This document shows, in pieces, positions 21,664-33,060 of a stretch of DNA of 64,000 bases (within the stretch, counting starts at the first letter, position 1; each line of letters begins with the position of its first letter). The notes under the pieces were generated by a model, which worked only from the letters and a program-made list of their open reading frames with translations, was not told the DNA's origin and did no database searches. A program made the position numbers and the translations under genes. The DNA is from Rhizomys pruinosus (Eukaryota; Chordata; Mammalia; Rodentia; Spalacidae): positions 8,620,968-8,684,967 of the forward strand of contig VZQC01005680.1 in the NCBI GenBank assembly GCA_009823505.1, in the 5' to 3' direction.

Positions 21664-23270
21664 GTTATTTGGTACCAGAGAGTGGGCTGTTGACTGTGAA
21701 GAACCTGACCATGTGGACGTTTGGAGAAATGTGGAAGACTTTGGAACTTTGGGCTAGAAAAGCTGTTGACTACTGTAAGCAGAGCTTAATGGGCCATTCT
21801 AGTAGAAGCCAGGAAGAAAGCATTGCTGCAAAAAATGTAGTCCCAGAGGAAAATAAAGACTTAGGTGGCAACTGGGATATTTTGATAAAGAGTCTGGCCA
21901 CAGTTTGGCCATAGCCCAAATGCTTGCCTGATGCTAAGCTGAAAAGCAATGGACTAATGTCTTTGGCAGAGGATATTTCAAGACAGCCTAATGTAGAAAT
22001 GATGGTGTGGTTATTAATGGTGAATATTGTACAGATCTACAGTGAAGAAGAGCAGATGGGGCAGAAAGAAATGCAGAATATACAGTTTGGATCTGAAAAC
22101 CCGCATTAGGAAGACTAAAGGTGGGGCCAAGGCATGTGAAGGAGAGGTTCCTTTTGATAAGGAGATTAAAGTGATCAAGGAGAGGCCTGGCTATTTACAA
22201 GTAAACAATGGAAAAATGAGATTAAAGTGATTAAGGAGGGGCCTCGAGATTTACAAGTAAACAACAGAAATAGTACCTTCAGGGCAAGACCACACCCAAC
22301 TAATCCTCCAACTTTTGAAAGGAAAATACTGAAAGGGTTTTGCGCTCCAACAAGTTCAGGGCAGAGAAAAGTTGCAAATGTGGTTGAAATAGGTCAGGGT
22401 CCATCCCAAACTTGCAGCCAAACTTGGCAGTTTAATTCACGTGGTGCTGGCTTTAGAGGCATGAAGTTTGCAAGAGTGAAGGTGNTGTTGGCTGTGAAGA
22501 ACCTGACCATGTGGATGTTTGGGGAAATGTGGAAGATTTTGGAACTTTGGGCTAGAAAAGCTGCTGACTACTGTAAGCAGAGCTTAATGGGCCATTCTAG
22601 TAGAAGCCTGGAAGAAAGCATTGCTGCAAAATTATGTAGTTCCAGAGGAAAATAAAGACTTAGGCAGCAACAGGGATATTTTGTCAGAGTCTTGCCACAG
22701 TTTTCCCCCAGCCCAAATGCTTACCAGATGCTAAGTTGAAAAGCAATGGACTAATTTCCTTGGAGGAGGATATTTCAATACAGCCTAACTTAGAAATGAT
22801 GGCATGGCTATTAATGGTGAATATTATACTATCTACAGTGAAAAAGAGCAAATGGGGCTGAAAGAAATGCAGAATATACAATTTGGATTGGAAAAGTGCA
22901 GAAGGGACATTAATGGTGGAGCCAAGGCATGTGAAGGAGAGGCTCCCTTTGATAAGATTACAGTGATTAAGGAAAGGCCTAGATATTTACAATTAAACAA
23001 TGGAAAATGTGAGATTAAAGTGATTAAGGAGGGGCCTCGAGATTTACAAGTAAACAAAAGAAACAATACCTTCAGGGCAAGACCACACCCAGCTAAGCAT
23101 CCAGCTTTTGAAGGAAAACACTGAAAGGACAGAGAAAAGTTGCCAATGTGGTTGAAGTAGGACAGAGTCCATCCTAAACCTGTAGCCAAACTAGGCAGTT
23201 TCATTCACATGGTGCTGGCTTTAGAAGCATGAGGGATGCAAGAGTGAAGGGGTCATCAGTTCTACATACT
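21664..23270 (+). mobile_element. MaLR copy C2, two partial internal regions around one N
   Basis: The primer-site-like tggtaccagagagtggg starts at 21670. The recurrent ORF runs through 21924-22484 in pieces. After an N at 22485 the internal sequence restarts from its 5' end (ttggctgtgaagaacctgac) and runs to 23270, with another degraded ORF copy at 22804-23124. Because of the N, the tandem order is uncertain. Confidence 0.75.
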
Positions 23271-24670
23271 ATTAATTTAAAGAGCTCATTCTGTTCATTG
23301 GGGTCAGCTGTAAATCTCTTGACAGCATTGGATATCCAATCCACAAACTCAGCAAAGACTCTGTAGGTTTCTCTTTCATCTGAGTTATGGGGGCAGCTCC
23401 ATATTCATTAGGAGTAACTATATGGTCCCATGCTCTAAGAATACAGAAATGGACCTGGTCAAAAATCTATAGCAGACCCTGGTCTTGTGGTCAGACTGCT
23501 ATACACTATGTATGGGTCCATTGCCAAGAAGACAATTTGTGGAGGTGGGAACATTCTTATTTTGATTGAAACTGGCCTGCTGCTCACATTTGTCCCAATA
23601 AAGGACATCCCACTGTAAGTACAGTTGACCTGCCAAGATCTATCTGGAAATGTCCTTCCAATTGGTAGGCATATTAAGCCATATCAAGAGGATATGGAGT
23701 ATGTTCCTTGTCCAGTGGGCATTGACTCTATCCTCTTTGATAGCTTTCCATAACTGTGTCAGTGATTGAGGGGTATGTGGGTACCAAGGCAGAGTGTGCT
23801 GCAGGGTCAGGACTAGGTTTACCAGAAAAGTGTGATTCAGAGATGAGACTGAAGACACAAAGGCCTTTGAGGGTATAGGCTCCATCCAGTCTGTGGAGGG
23901 AGTATCCCACCCTAGCCCACCCCTTGTCTCTCTGCTTGCAGAGGAGGTGAGACCAGGAGCTATTAGACTCTTCCTGAAAGGGGGTAATTTGGCAGTAAGG
24001 AAGGATACAGGACTGGTGATGGGGGGATCAGGTGGAGAAATTTCCCAGTGGGGTAGCTTCTCCCTCATCAAATCTGAACTGGGTACAGTGACTCTTCTTG
24101 TTGCTTGCAAGGAGAAGCCTTCCTGTTGGGGATCTCCCTAGCAGGATTGAGCAGTTTCTCCTTAATTTTGGCAGCACATGCAGGCTCAGCAGCCTCTCAC
24201 TCTAAAATCCTGCTCTTCTTCCTCCTCCCTCAACCAAGGGGCAATATCCTGCAGGGTCTTCCATAGATCCTGACCATAACTAACCTCAATGCTCTGGGAC
24301 TGGAGTAGAGCATGCAGGCAACTGATCTGACAGGTCACTAAGTGTGACAGCAAATTATCCATTGAAAGGATCACTTACTTGAGACTCTGGGCTTTTAGTA
24401 TGTTTGAGGGTCCCTGTTCAGGGGGTTCAGAAGTGGGCCTTCTAGGGTTGGCTGTTGGTCCACACATTACCAGGGATAAGTGCAAAGGAGCAAAAACCAT
24501 GACAGGAGCATGCTGAGGGTGAAGCTGCAGGGTGGATGGGGGTACCAAAGATTTGTACAGCTTATATAGAGGGCTTCTACCAATCAGCATAATGGGCATC
24601 AGATCACATCCAATAAGAAGAGGGAACAACAGCTGAGAAGTCACCATTAGATAATTGTGTGGGCCCATCT
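23271..24670 (-). pseudogene. Class II (betaretrovirus-like) ERV gag remnant
   Basis: On the minus strand, 23640-24110 encodes a capsid-like stretch (LTQLWKAIKEDRVNAHWTRN) and 23281-23376 contains VFAEFVDWISNAVKR, which resembles the major homology region of retroviral capsids. Stops separate the pieces. The downstream gag and pol parts are absent: the MaLR cluster begins exactly at its 3' edge. The frame at 24375-24668 may be the upstream proline-rich part. Class assignment is inference from the capsid wording. Confidence 0.55.
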
Positions 24671-25620
24671 GAGAGGTATTCCTTTAATCATGATTTGAAG
24701 TAGGGGGGTAGGAGTGCCTCATCCACTGTGGCTGATACCATACCTGGGCAGGTAGGCTTGGGCTGGATAAAAGTGTGGGTGAGAAATCCAGGGGATGAAA
24801 GCCAGTAATCATAATTTCTTCCTCCTCTGTGCTTCAGTTTCTGCCTCTAGAATCCTGGCCTGAGTTTCTGCCTTGGCTTCCCTTGAAAGTGGACTGTGAG
24901 CTGTAAGCCAAATGAAACTCTTGCCTCCCAAAGGTGGTTTTGGTTCCTGTGTTTATCAAGGCTATAGAAATAAGCAGACTACCTCCTTTGAATTGTTGGT
25001 CAGTGGTTCTCAAGAGGTAACCCAAACACTATTGGCCGTTGTCTTTGCTCTTCCTTATCTGGCAGAACTTCAAAGTAGAATTCTACTGTTAAAGACAGCA
25101 CATACTTTAGAGGAATAAGGTGGTACAGACCTGAGAACTCTTCCATGAGTGCTAACATATAGGGTCCAAAGGTCCTTTGGCAGCAAGTATGGGAGAAAAG
25201 TTGCTACCTTGATATAAATATTACGAATTGTAATAATGACTACCCCAGAAGGATAGTCTCTATTAACTATAGTGGCAGGAATATCTTGGTGAGGAAAAGG
25301 CTGTATGATTGGACTCAAGTTCTTCTTAATATGTGGGATCTCATGCTTAATATTATACACATAGATAAAACACTGTTCTACAGGGAGGTCCTAGATTATG
25401 GAGGAGAATGTACCACTACCATTTTTCTAAATTACTGTAACTTCCAATTCTCCTCTCAAAGCGTATCTTTTTTCTTTCTCATTGTTTTGATTTTATATTA
25501 TTCTAAACTATGCATACATACCCTCCACCCACATACCAAAAATTCTTAAGTCTGAAAATAAATGGCAGCTTAATTCTAGAATGTTAAGAGATTCACAGTA
25601 TAAGAGCACAGTTGTTTTGA
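24671..25620. other. Unresolved ERV leader, LTR or old repeat DNA
   Basis: The minus strand around 24900-25010 reads cttataga-like and gagtttcatttggcttac, typical of rodent LTR or old repeats, but I cannot place boundaries. 25440-25560 resembles antisense L1 3' UTR. No gene seen. Confidence 0.3.
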
Positions 25621-25622
25621 TN

Positions 25623-25700
25623 ACCTACATGCAGACAGCACACTCATACACATACAAAAATAAATAAAATTAAAAATAAAATAAAATAAAATAAAATAAA
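25623..25700 (+). mobile_element. B2 tail fragment next to a single N
   Basis: Starts directly after the N at 25622 with acctacatgcagacagcaca and ends in an (AAAAT)n tail. The head and body are missing, most likely at the assembly join. Confidence 0.8.
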
Positions 25701-25756
25701 TCACTTTACTAATAAAGAATCAATTTATCTATGCCATGTTTTTGTTTTTCAAAGTG

Positions 25757-26537
25757 CTGGGGTGAACTCTAGGCCAAGATGGAGCTGACCAAGCTAAAAT
25801 GGAGTTAACTTGGTCCTTACAGGTGGCTCTCACTCACCATGAAGGCGAGGATGGATAAAGCAGGCCTTCTGCAGGCTCTGCACGCTGCTCCAAGGCAAGC
25901 TACAGACTCTGAAATGGAGTGGCTGCAAACTCCACGAAATCAGTAAAGAAATGGAATATAAAAAAAATTTTAGAGCAAGAGGAATCCAAAACAAAAACTG
26001 TGGCAGGAAAAAACCCAAAGCAGAAACTCACAGTGCAAAGCTAGCACAGAAGTAACCTCACAGAAGACAGGAGTGGATGATGCAGTGACCCGGAATCAGT
26101 GGGGCTCAGAAAACAGACACTGATAAGTTCAGCTGGAGGGGAGACCCTGCCCCAGGGGGGGAGGAGAGGGAGAGTCAGGGCTCTGAGGAAAAGGAAGTCA
26201 GGGTCTATTAGGCAGGGACTGGCCTGCCTATGTCAGGATTAGGATGACCAGTGTCAGGATGTTCCAAAATGGCAGTTAGCACAAAGAGAAGTGACTGTAC
26301 AAGGAAGGGGGGTCCGGGAGATGGGGGAATGGGCATAGGTGGGTCTGTGTCTGGTATCAGAAGGAGCATCTTAAGAGAACTGAGGACTGGTTCTGGTTTC
26401 TGGTGAGGTATGATCGCAGGATGTTGTGGCAACTTTTCTCAGGTGGCAGGAGCACAGTCCAGGATAATTATTTCTCAGACCTTCTGCCTCAGTTGGCCTC
26501 CTTGAATCCCTCACTTGGGTGGGCTTACAACCTTACA
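25757..26537 (-). repeat. Provirus 1, probable 3' LTR
   Basis: The upper edge is well supported: the minus strand reads a purine-rich tract acaaaagggtggaa immediately followed by TGTAAGG (26537 downward), the usual polypurine tract-LTR junction. The lower edge near 25757 (ends in CA on the minus strand) is a guess, and no clear AATAAA is visible. Confidence 0.5.
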
Positions 26538-27480
26538 TTCCACCCTTTTGTGTAATAGGGTTAGGGGGCAATGTTTTTCAATCTGGCTACTTCTGGCTGA
26601 CAAGGGACGATGACACAGAAGGTGGGATGTCTTACACTTGGGTGTCATCATCATGATCAGGGAGGCGTTTAGTCACCTGAAGGAAGAGTGAGCAGAAGCT
26701 GATTAAAGCTAGTATGAGTAATTTGCTGAATATGTTCCTTAAGGCAATCAGTGAGGCAAGGGGCTATTACAAGAATAAGTTCAATGGACACCAGAAGTCC
26801 AAGCAGGAGATGCAGCCAGGGATGTGATCCATCTAATAAACTCCATCCCATGGATTGATGGTCTTGGACTGGACTGTATGTAAAGATATGTCCTGTGCTA
26901 CCTTCTTAAGGTGTTGGAAGTTATACTCAACCTTTCCTGATTAACATAGTAGCAACATTCTTCCCCCCAAAAGATGCAGGTTCCCCCTTTCTCTGCTGTT
27001 AATAAATCCAGAACTTTTCTGTTCTGGAGGGTGACCTCAGCTAGGGAAGAGAGTTGTTGTTGTAACACCGGTATAGATTGGGTCGTAGCTTCTACTGTAG
27101 TAGAGAGCTGTGCGTTAAATTGTTGGATGACTTGGGAGAACTGTTGAGCTGAAACAAGGGTGTGTCCCAGGCTACCTGCATCAAGGCTGGTGGCAGCTAC
27201 TGCTGAGACCAAGCTGATCCCTACTAGCACTGCCAACGTGGCTGACCATTCGTCTAGGGAGCAGTGAATGGCTAAGGATTCTTCCTGGCTTCTCTGTGTC
27301 CCCAAGTGTGCCTGGACCTCTCCTGAAGTATAAGGAATTAGGCCAGGCACAAGTACCACCAGGAGACATAGGCCCAAAGTGTTAGCAGAAGTGCAGGTGG
27401 ACACCAAAGAATAGCAGAGAAATACCAGTCCTGGGGCCAAGGAGGTCTGACCCATGACTGTCACATTTTTGATGGCTGAA
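26538..27480 (-). pseudogene. Provirus 1 env, transmembrane subunit remnant
   Basis: A 188-aa open frame (26898-27464) contains a hydrophobic stretch (ATLAVLVGISLVSAVAAT, residues about 75-92) in fusion-peptide position. It also has LQNRKVLDLLTAEKGGTC, which matches the conserved immunosuppressive-domain position, and an intact CX6CC cluster (CIFWGEECC). These define a gamma-type Env TM. The frame breaks soon after the CX6CC, so anchor and tail are in other frames. It is not a complete env. Confidence 0.85.
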
Positions 27481-27833
27481 CCTGGGCACTCTGAAACTTG
27501 GGCTGCTCAACATTCAGTTTGGTTAAAATGGGGGAGGGGAGTAACGGAGTGTGGAGAAGAGGGTAAGCTGAGCACTTGGTGGAGGTGAGGCTAGAGATGT
27601 GAACCAGGAGAGGGAGAAGCAATGGGTTTTGGAGTGAGGCTCAGAGAAAGCAGAGAAGGCATTCAGGGCAGAAAGGTTCCTTAAGAGGGAGAGAGAGGGG
27701 GAGAGTACCTCTTCCCATGACAACTTGAGTGTAGAATTGAGGCAGTGGAGGTGATGGATGGTGCGATGTTTAGTCTGAATAAGGGAGTTTGGAACCATTT
27801 GAACATGAGAATCTCTGATGGGCTTCTTTATCT

Positions 27834-28052
27834 TTTTTTTTTTTTTTGTACATGTATGAATGTACTGTCTGAATGTAGGTCTGCACACCCATGTCATGCC
27901 ATGCCACAGAGGTCAGAAGAGGACGTCGGACTCCCCTGGAACCTTAGTCAAAGAAGGCTCTCAGCCGCCATGTGGGTGCTGGGGATCGAACCCAGGTCCT
28001 CTCCAAGAGCACTCGGTGCTCCTAACCGCTAGACCATCTCTCCAGCCCCCAA
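27834..28052 (-). mobile_element. B2 SINE in provirus 1 env
   Basis: Poly-T tail on the left and tRNA-like head on the right (cgctagaccatctctccagc). Target duplication gggcttctttatct at 27820-27833 and 28053-28066. Confidence 0.95.
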
Positions 28053-28325
28053 GGGCTTCTTTATCTTTATCCTGCGTCTGACTGAGTTAAAAGAGTGTGA
28101 GCAAATGGCTGGAGCTGCAACATGATCCACATGCTAGGAGGAGGGGTTGGTGATTTTAAAAGTAACATTTTTTTCTCTCCATAATTTAAGAAAAGTTGTT
28201 TGGGTTGTAGTCCCCATCCATACCCGGAGCAGTGGTACTTGCAGGACCAAGACAGGCAGCCTTCCCAACCCCCAGAATCTCGGCAGTCATCATTATCTTG
28301 TTCCCCAATAGATCAAAGGTACTTT

Positions 28326-28584
28326 TTTTTTTCTAAAGTATTTTTTTATTAATTTTATTTATTTCTGTATGTGTACGAATGTACTGTCTGCATGCAAGTT
28401 TGTGCACCCGTGTCGTGCAATGCCGCGGAGGTCAGAAGAGGGTCTCAGATTCCCCTGGAACTGGAGTTCTCCTGGAATTGGAGTTTCAGACGGTTCTCGG
28501 CCGCCATGTGGGTGCTGGGGATCGAATCCGGGTCCTCTGCAAGAGCGGTCGGCGCTCTTAACCGCTAGGCCATCTCTCCAGCCC
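28326..28584 (-). mobile_element. B2 SINE in provirus 1 env
   Basis: Full B2 in antisense. Target duplication tcaaaggtacttt at 28313-28325 and 28585-28597. Confidence 0.95.
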
Positions 28585-28830
28585 TCAAAGGTACTTTATA
28601 TAGTATTCATATCTCGAGTTAGCTCCTGGACATTGGTGGGTGCATGGGTCAAGATATCAAAGGAAAGTGAAATGGATGGGCAAGAGGAAAATGGGCACTC
28701 TGAATAGTTAGGAAGGCTGATTTCCTGGGTTTGGTCATTTAGTGTCCAGACCTCAATCCTGTAAGCACAGGTAGGCATAGTATAGTACAGGATTCTGGAG
28801 TGGTGGCAGCCAGGGCTGGAGAGATGGATG

Positions 28831-29440
28831 AGTGAGAGAAATGAAGGAGATTAAGCACCAATGGTGTTTGGTGCCCGGGCAGTTACTCTGGTATAGAAGA
28901 CAAGGATGGGTTTTTTGGATTTTAAGATTTAGGTGGTTTGTTGGTATGACCTAATACTTGCTGTGAATCCTTGCTGGTTTAAGCCTGGAAAGGTGGATCC
29001 AGCCTGGGTGTCTGAGAAGCTTGGCTGCGGTAGGAATTGACAACACCAGGAGATGAGGTCCAGTCCAACTGGGCTTCAAGGGTGCCCTCTGTTGGAGCAA
29101 GATTCAGAGAAAAGCATAACCTCCAGGCTGTAGAGTATTAGCATGGGATCCTTAGATGGTTGGGTGTTAATTGATCAGCATGTTTTCGAAGTAAGTCTCT
29201 GACAAGGGAAAAGGCAGGAAATTATTCACATAGTGGAGTAGGGGAGTGAGGGGGGATATTACCCAGGAGAAAAGATCATCCATACACAAGGTTAAAAGGA
29301 CTTAATAATGAAGCGGTAGCTCTTATTTTTTTAGGGCTGGGGAAGAATTTGGACCCAGGAGGAGTGCAGTTCTAGGGAAAGCTTGGTGAGGTGGTCTTTA
29401 ATGAGTTTGCTTGTTCTACTTTCCCTGAGGATTGAGGTCG
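28831..29440 (-). pseudogene. Provirus 1 integrase C-terminal remnant
   Basis: The minus strand directly below the MaLR insertion reads the words for a Pro-Gln-Ser-Ser-Gly-Lys-Val-Glu block, the third catalytic (Glu) region of gamma-type integrases. This continues the integrase from 31793-32100. Stops follow within about 100 codons. Confidence 0.65.
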
Positions 29441-29445
29441 GTATG
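29441..29445. repeat. Left target duplication of MaLR copy D (gtatg)
   Basis: The gtatg before the element is repeated at 31793-31797 straight after it. A 5-bp duplication is usual for ERVL/MaLR integration. Confidence 0.9.
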
Positions 29446-30041
29446 TGTATTAGTCACTTCTGTTGCTGTGATAAAACACCATGACCAAGGAACTTATAAA
29501 AAGAAGAGTTTATTTGAGGGGCTGGAGAGATGGCCTAGCGGTTAAGAGTGCCGACTGCTCTTGCAGAGGACCCGGGTTCAATCCCCAGCACCCACATGGC
29601 GGCTAAAAACCGTCTTTAACTCCAGTTCCAGGGGAATTTGACGCCCTCTTCTGACCTCCGCAGCATTGCATGACACGGGTGCACAAACCTGCATGCAGAC
29701 AGTACATTCATACACATACGAAAATAAATAAAATTAAAAAAAAAAAAAGAGTTTATTTGAGCTTACAATTGACGGTTCCAGGGAATTAGAGTCCATTGTG
29801 GCAGGAGGCATGGTGGCTGGAGCTGGAGCAGCAAGCCGAGGGTCACATCTCACAATGAGCACAGGAAGCAGAGAGAGTGACTGGAGACCACAAGGCTTGA
29901 TAAACTCACTAAGCTTCCCCCAATAACATACTTCCTCTAGCATGGCCACACCTTCTAAGACCTCCAAGAACAGTGCCACCAACTGGAGACAAATGTCTGA
30001 ATACTTAAAGCCTATGGAGGACACTCATTCAAACCACCACA
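29446..30041 (-). repeat. MaLR copy D, 3' LTR (B2 inserted)
   Basis: TG...CA ends (tgtattagtcac to aaaccaccaca). Without the inserted B2 and its duplication it is about 353 bp, matching the 356-bp 5' LTR. The minus strand carries gctcaaataaactc near the R/U5 side. Confidence 0.92.
29519..29746 (+). mobile_element. B2 SINE inside MaLR copy D LTR
   Basis: Full B2 with A-rich tail. Perfect 15-bp duplication aagagtttatttgag at 29504-29518 and 29747-29761. Confidence 0.95.
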
Positions 30042-31436
30042 TACCACTCCCTGGCCCCCATAGCACCCCCTGACCATATAAAATGCAAAATGCATTTAGT
30101 CCAACCTTAAAAAGTCCACATAGTCTTTACCAGTTTCAATGCCATTCAAAAGTCTATAGTCCAAAGTCTCTTCTATGACTCAGGCCAATCTCCTAAACTG
30201 TAAGCCCCGGTAAAATCAAAAGACAAATTACATACTCCCAATGTACAGTGGAACCAAATACACATTCCCATTCCAAAAGGGAGGAATAGAGGCATAGTTA
30301 GGAAATACTGGACCAAAACAAGACCAAAAACCAGCAGGGCAAAAGCCAAGTCCAGTAGCTCCACATGCAACTTCTGGGACTTTACTTCCAAAGGGCTTAG
30401 ATGGCTCAGCTCTTCCAGCTTTGCTTGCAACATACATCTCTTTCTTAGGCTGGTACCACTCCCTGTATGCAGCTCTCCTTGGCAAATATCTCACAGGTCT
30501 GGAATCTCAAAATTCTTCTTGGGGTCTCCACTGCCAACCAGGCTTCACATTCACAGATTCACGCAATGGCCTATCAGGGCCTTCTTTATTCAGGGACGCC
30601 CCTGCTGCACTCTGCCTGGCCTCTGTGGCTCTCTGAAATGGTGGAGGAAGAACTTATGACCCCTTCACTCTTGCATCCTTTGTGCCTCTAAAGCCAGCAC
30701 CATGTGAATGAAATTGCTGATCAGGATGGACTCTCTCCTACTTTAACCACATTTGCAAATTTTCTCTGCCCTGGACTTGTTGGAGTAGAAAATGCTTTCT
30801 TAGCTGGGTGTGGTCTTGCCCTGAAGGTACTGTTTTTCTTGTTTACTCGTAAATCTCAAGGCCTCTCCTTAATCACTTTAATCTCACTTTTTCCATTGTT
30901 TACTTGTAAGTAGCTAGGCCTCTCCTTAATCACTTTAGTCTCCTTATCAAAAGGAACCTCTCCTTCACTTGCCTTGGCCCCACCTTTAATCTTCCTAGTG
31001 CAGTTTTCAGATCCAAACTGTACATTCTGCATTTCTTTCTGCCCCATCTGCTCTTCTTCACTGTAGATCTGTACAATATTCACCATTAACAGCTATGCCA
31101 CCATTTCTACATTAGGCTGTCTTGAAATATCCTCTGCCAAAGACATTAGTCCATTGCTTTTCAACTTAGCATCAGGCAAGCATTTGGGCTGTGGGCAAAC
31201 TGCTGCCAGATTCTTTATCAAAATATCCCAGTTGCTGCCTAAGTCTTTATTTTCTTCTGGAACTACATTTTTTGCAGCCATGATTTCTTCCAGGCTTCTA
31301 CTAGAATGGCCTGTTAAGCTCTGCTTACAGTAAACAGCTTTTCTAGCCCAAAGTTCCAAAGTCTTCCACATTTCTCCAAACATCCACATGGTCAGGTTCT
31401 TCACAGCCAACAGCCCACTCTCTGGTACCAGATAAC
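30042..31436 (-). mobile_element. MaLR copy D, internal region
   Basis: Begins (minus strand) with the primer-site-like tggtacca at 31423-31430 and ends in a purine-rich tract beside the 3' LTR (30042-30060). Frames at 31093-31410, 30856-31086 and 30228-30494 are parts of the recurrent MaLR ORF, here with two 57-bp units and a deletion in the middle. No pol or env domain. Confidence 0.88.
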
Positions 31437-31792
31437 TGTATTAGCCACTTTTCTGTTGCTGTGATAAAACACCATGACCAAGGAACTTATAAAAAGAAGA
31501 GTTTATTTGAGCTTACGATTGACGGTTCCAGGGAATTAGAGTCCATTGTGGCAGGAGGCATGGCGGCTGGAGCTGGAGCAGCAAGCCGAGGGTCACATCT
31601 CACAATGAGCACAGGAAGCAGAGAGAGCGACTGGAGACCACAAGGCTTGTTAAACTCACTAAGCCTGCCCCCAATAACATACTTCCTCTAGCATGGCCAC
31701 ACCTTCTAAGACCTCCAAGAACAGTGCCACCAACTGGAGACAAATGTCTGAATACTTAAAGCCTATGGGGGACACTCATTCAAACCACCACA
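31437..31792 (-). repeat. MaLR copy D, 5' LTR
   Basis: 356 bp, TG...CA. Family-level resemblance to ORR1 LTRs: ggtttgaatgagtgtccccc start on the minus strand and the ataaaacaccatgacca end on the plus strand. Confidence 0.92.
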
Positions 31793-32140
31793 GTATGGTA
31801 TATGAAGCTTGCAGTCTATTCCCAGGGATGGGGAGACAGTGGACAATCTTAGAAATGAACACTAGACCTTTATCCGACTGGATGTTCAAAGGGAGGCCAA
31901 AGTGAGGAAGAATGTCAGAGAGGAGCCGAGAGGCGACTGTATTTGCTGACTCTCTGGTGGTAGGGAACACCTCCACCCAGCCTGAAAAGGTATCCACCAT
32001 AGGTAGAAGATTCTTAAACTTCTTACATGAAGGCATGTGGGTGAAATCAATTTGCCAATCTACCCCAGGTAGGGATCACCAGCGTTGGTGAGGCTTGAAA
32101 GTGGATGGTGGATGTGCCCTGTCCTGAGGTGAAACCTTGA
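31793..32140 (-). pseudogene. Provirus 1 integrase, N-terminal and core part
   Basis: Integrase inserts viral DNA into the host chromosome. The minus frame at 31776-32036 shows LLPMVDTFSGWVEVFPT and NIQSDKGLVF (second catalytic Asp). Just upstream the DNA encodes WQIDF, the first catalytic Asp region. The frame is cut by MaLR copy D before the catalytic Glu region, which continues below 29441. Confidence 0.8.
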
Positions 32141-33060
32141 CTTTAGCGAGGGAAACCCTGTATCCCTTGTCACACAGGAAACTGAGGAGCTTGTTAGGAT
32201 GTAGTCAAGATACGTGTAGAGAGGGAGAACAGAGAAGCAGGTCCTTAAGATATTCAGGATGCATTTTTCTCTATCCCCCTACATTGTAATTCATACAATC
32301 TAATCTCTTTGCCTTCACATGATCCTGAGTCTGGGATTGCTTCCCAACTCACCTGGACTGTCCTTCTGCAAGGTGGAGGAGGGGATTTGGGAAACGAGAG
32401 TGCAGGGGATAGGAACTACTGGGTGGATTGGAATGACAGCAGAATTAACTAGGCGGAGGTCCTGAACAAGATGGCAGGATCCATCTGGTTTTAGAATGGG
32501 GAGGACAGGAGTGTTATAAGGAGAGTGACTGGGTTGAAGGAGGCCAGCTTTGAGAAGCCCATGGATTATGGGTTTAAGACCCTGGCAGAGTCCGAGGGCT
32601 ATAGGATATTGGGTGCACCAAGGATATTGGGTGGGGTCCCCGAGGGATATGGGGATAGGATCATGATTGGAAGCCAATCCTGGGGAGGAGGTATTCCAAA
32701 CTTTGGGGTTAACCTCTCATTCAGGGAGAAGCCAGCATCCCTGCCAGTGAGGGACAGGGATAGCAGAGAGTAAAGAATATAGGTGAAAGTGATAAAGAGA
32801 GCTTTTGCTTCAGGACTCTTCCTAGAAAAGGCACAGGACAAAAGTAAAGACTAGGAAAGAATGTGTAAGCAAGGTTCCCCATAGGAGGCAGGAGAAGGGT
32901 GGGGTGGTGCTAGGATTGTGGGGACGTCCATCCACACCCACAACAGAGATCTGAGAAGGGAAAGTCTTACCTGATTAGGAAGGGAGGTCAAACCAAGTAG
33001 CGCCCATGTCTCTTATTAGAGAGACAGGCTTCCTCTCCACTGTGGCAGTCACCCTGGGCT
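32141..33060 (-). pseudogene. Provirus 1 pol, reverse transcriptase N-terminal remnant
   Basis: The minus frame at 32315-32677 contains IIHGLLKAGLLQPSHSPYNT and HLVQDLRLVNSAVIPIHP, the fingers region of a gamma-type RT. The catalytic palm motif and RNase H are missing: the sequence passes to integrase within about 200 bp, showing an internal deletion. 32599-32841 is the preceding pro/RT linker. Confidence 0.8.

Larger units (their letters stand above)
27481..28830 (-). pseudogene. Provirus 1 env, surface subunit, decayed
   Basis: Located between the TM remnant and the integrase remnant in the correct retroviral order. It is interrupted by two B2 SINEs, and the short minus frames have no intact domain. 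Assignment rests on position. Confidence 0.45.

Noticed and set aside
26898..27464. Candidate domesticated env (syncytin-like) gene
   Set aside because: Only part of TM is open; SU is broken and carries two SINEs, and the frame ends soon after CX6CC.
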